Below are positions 62,535 to 64,000 of a DNA stretch of 64,000 nt, one piece after another (the stretch's first letter is position 1; the number at the start of each line of letters is the position of its first letter). Position numbers and translations under genes: made by a program. The notes beneath the pieces are model-generated. The model ran no database searches, was not told the DNA's origin, and saw only the letters and a list, made by a program, of their open reading frames with translations. Source of the stretch: Salibacter sp031581065 (GTDB lineage Bacteria > Bacteroidota > Bacteroidia > Flavobacteriales_G > Salibacteraceae); contig NZ_JAVLBN010000003.1 in NCBI RefSeq assembly GCF_031581065.1, forward strand, positions 48,635 through 112,634, in the 5' to 3' direction.

Positions 62535-62563
62535 TTTATCCTCTTTTGGTTCTGAAAACAAAT

Positions 62564-63793
62564 CTACTCATTTCCTTTTGCCACTCTCAAGCGTGGAGCT
62601 AATAAAAAGCTCGTTGCCGATACACAAATCGACAGCACGCCAACCCAATTGTAGTTGTGAAATAAACCGTCATCACCAATAACCATAATGGCACCACTCA
62701 CAAGTGAAGCAAGCGCTGCACTCAATTGTTGAATACTCGATTTAAAACTCATGAAACTACCGCGTGTTTCAGGACTCACAGCAGCAGTAATCATTGTGTT
62801 GGCCGGAATCATTCGCCCGTTCACCATCATGAAGAATATCGTTGTTAAAATGAGCGCGATGTAGATTGGTACTTTTGGTAAATTGGTAATGATCAGAACC
62901 AGTACAAATGAACTCAAAAGGAATATTGTAAACACTTTCAATGGTCCGATCCTGTCAGTCAGCCTTCCAACGAGTGGAGCCGAAAACACTACAGCACCAC
63001 CGCCAAAGAGATAGATCAATGTCACTGTTTCTTCGCTGAATCCCACGTTACGCATCATGTAAGGTGTTAGAAACGGAACGAGCAAAAACTGCCCAAGTAT
63101 AATCGTCATTCCCATTAAAAGTGCGTAAACCTGATTGCGATCGCTGATGACGTTTTTGATGACCTTCAGCGGTTTTGGTTTAGGTAACGAGCTGATGTGC
63201 CCTTTCATCTTTGGAAAGACGAAAGCAGTCACGACAGTAAAAACAGATGCGAGTCCGCCAACCATGAAAAATGGAGCGTGCCAGGAAAACTGGCTTGCTA
63301 AATACAACCCTATTGGAACCCCAATAACTGATGCTAAAGCAAAAGCTGAGCTCACCACACCCATAGCTTTTCCGCGTTCACGGTAGCTGTACAAGTCGCT
63401 CACGACAGATAAAACCAAAGCGGCTACCAGCCCGCCAAAAACACCGGTTAGTGACCTTGCTGCCACGAGGAGTATATAGGAGTTTGCCAGTCCCACCAAC
63501 ACGGTTCCGACCGAGAAACCGGTAAACGTAAAAATCAATGCGGTTTTGCGGTCAAATCGATCGATGAGGAAAGCAGCGAAAAAGCTGGAAATACCTGCGC
63601 TAAAAGTATAAGCCGATACGATTACACTGAACTCTCCCGGCCCAATATTGAATGAATTCATCAGGTAATCACCCAGTGGCATCATGATCATGAAGTCCAC
63701 GATGTGCGAAAAGTTCATTGCAGCAAGGAGGTAGAGGAGCAGATCGCGCTTTTCGAATTCCCTGTTCCTTATTTTTAAAATTGGATTGGTCAT
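62564..63793 (-). CDS. MFS transporter
   Basis: A 409-residue transporter with 12 helices. The MFS loop motif is FLIDRFDRKTAL and GRLTDRIGPLKVF in the second half; SLTGVFGGLVAALVLS is motif C-like. It belongs to the arabinose-efflux/drug-efflux type; substrate unknown. The leader can form a hairpin that covers the ribosome binding site. Bases 63821-64000 upstream show nothing recognisable. Confidence 0.88.
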   Translation of the reverse strand: MTNPILKIRNREFEKRDLLLYLLAAMNFSHIVDFMIMMPLGDYLMNSFNIGPGEFSVIVSAYTFSAGISSFFAAFLIDRFDRKTALIFTFTGFSVGTVLVGLANSYILLVAARSLTGVFGGLVAALVLSVVSDLYSYRERGKAMGVVSSAFALASVIGVPIGLYLASQFSWHAPFFMVGGLASVFTVVTAFVFPKMKGHISSLPKPKPLKVIKNVISDRNQVYALLMGMTIILGQFLLVPFLTPYMMRNVGFSEETVTLIYLFGGGAVVFSAPLVGRLTDRIGPLKVFTIFLLSSFVLVLIITNLPKVPIYIALILTTIFFMMVNGRMIPANTMITAAVSPETRGSFMSFKSSIQQLSAALASLVSGAIMVIGDDGLFHNYNWVGVLSICVSATSFLLAPRLRVAKGNE

Positions 63794-63801
63794 TCTCTAA
63801 A

Positions 63802-63820
63802 GCTCCTGACTATAAGGAGC
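63802..63820 (-). promoter_or_regulatory. Leader hairpin covering the MFS ribosome binding site
   Basis: On the minus strand GCTCCT is followed by a 7-nt loop and AGGAGC, then nine bases later the ATG at 63793. AGGAG would be the Shine-Dalgarno site, so the 6-bp stem hides it. Confidence 0.4.
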
Positions 63821-64000
63821 GCTTTACCAGTATAATAACTGGAGATGCAATATCCGCAAGTTTCTATCTTATTTATCACGGTGCAAAATTGCTTTCATTT
63901 AGTTGTATATACAATCAAATGCGTGATAAAGTTCTAATAGAACGATAAAGAAAACTGATGTGAATTATTTAGTAGTGAATTTTATCGTTTTTGAATGACC

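Overview
The window looks like chromosomal DNA of a member of the Bacteroidota, probably Flavobacteriales (possibly of the Cryomorphaceae/Crocinitomicaceae type; the family is a guess). The base composition is AT-rich. Three secreted proteins carry type IX secretion (Por) C-terminal sorting domains. Ribosome binding sites are mostly weak and several promoters match the Bacteroidota -7 box TAnnTTTG. Gene sets typical of the phylum are present: a cysteine-poor TraR/DksA protein beside lspA and a long IleRS; the purN / acpP-fabF-rnc-IPExxxVDY-pyk neighbourhood; saproxanthin/myxol-type carotenoid genes; DUF4476 and GH3 proteins. No phage, insertion sequence, rRNA or CRISPR array was seen.

Layout. 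0-7.5 kb: the 3' part of a large usher-like outer membrane protein, then lspA, a DksA-like regulator and ileS on the minus strand. 7.5-8.9 kb: an AT-rich stretch without a convincing gene but with several perfect hairpins. 8.9-17.7 kb: a repeat-rich type IX secreted protein, then two convergent two-component clusters. One consists of a histidine kinase without a recognisable ATPase and a REC-DHp-REC protein; the other is a complete four-PAS kinase with a REC-AraC regulator. 17.9-20.4 kb: tRNA-Leu(CAA) and prs-rplY-pth. 20.4-29.4 kb: a light-related block with an FeS-type (6-4)-like photolyase, a DUF429 protein, a five-gene overlapping carotenoid operon, a small membrane protein and a cryptochrome-DASH. 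29.5-35.8 kb: a vanadium-haloperoxidase-like and a VCBS/ASPIC-UnbV protein, both with sorting domains. 35.8-42 kb: MATE pump, TPR-transmembrane-LuxR regulator, GH3 enzyme, MarC and purN. 42.2-47.1 kb: nitroreductase, acpP, fabF, rnc, an IPExxxVDY protein and pyk. 47.1-47.6 kb: a decayed histidine kinase. 47.8-64 kb: DUF4476 protein, Ctp protease, aminotransferase, ClC channel, a MORN/TonB protein, hppD-hmgA tyrosine catabolism, trhO, lipoproteins, bacilliredoxin, tadA and an MFS pump.

The most unusual signal is not a gene. A 10-bp word, GGTCAGADCC (D = A, G or T; usually preceded by C or T), occurs at least 25 times exactly by eye, split about equally between strands. Under uniform base composition about 0.4 copies would be expected. 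Within genes it is read in several frames (as GSD, VRS, GQN/GQS, VLT or DLT), and it also lies in leaders and next to terminators. Selection or copying therefore acts on the DNA, not on a peptide. I saw no copy between about 7.4 and 20.3 kb. It behaves like a DNA uptake sequence or another genome-wide protein-binding word, and I do not recognise it as a described one. Other points of interest are the kinase pseudogene with a single in-frame stop, the ATPase-less phosphorelay pair and the light-response block.
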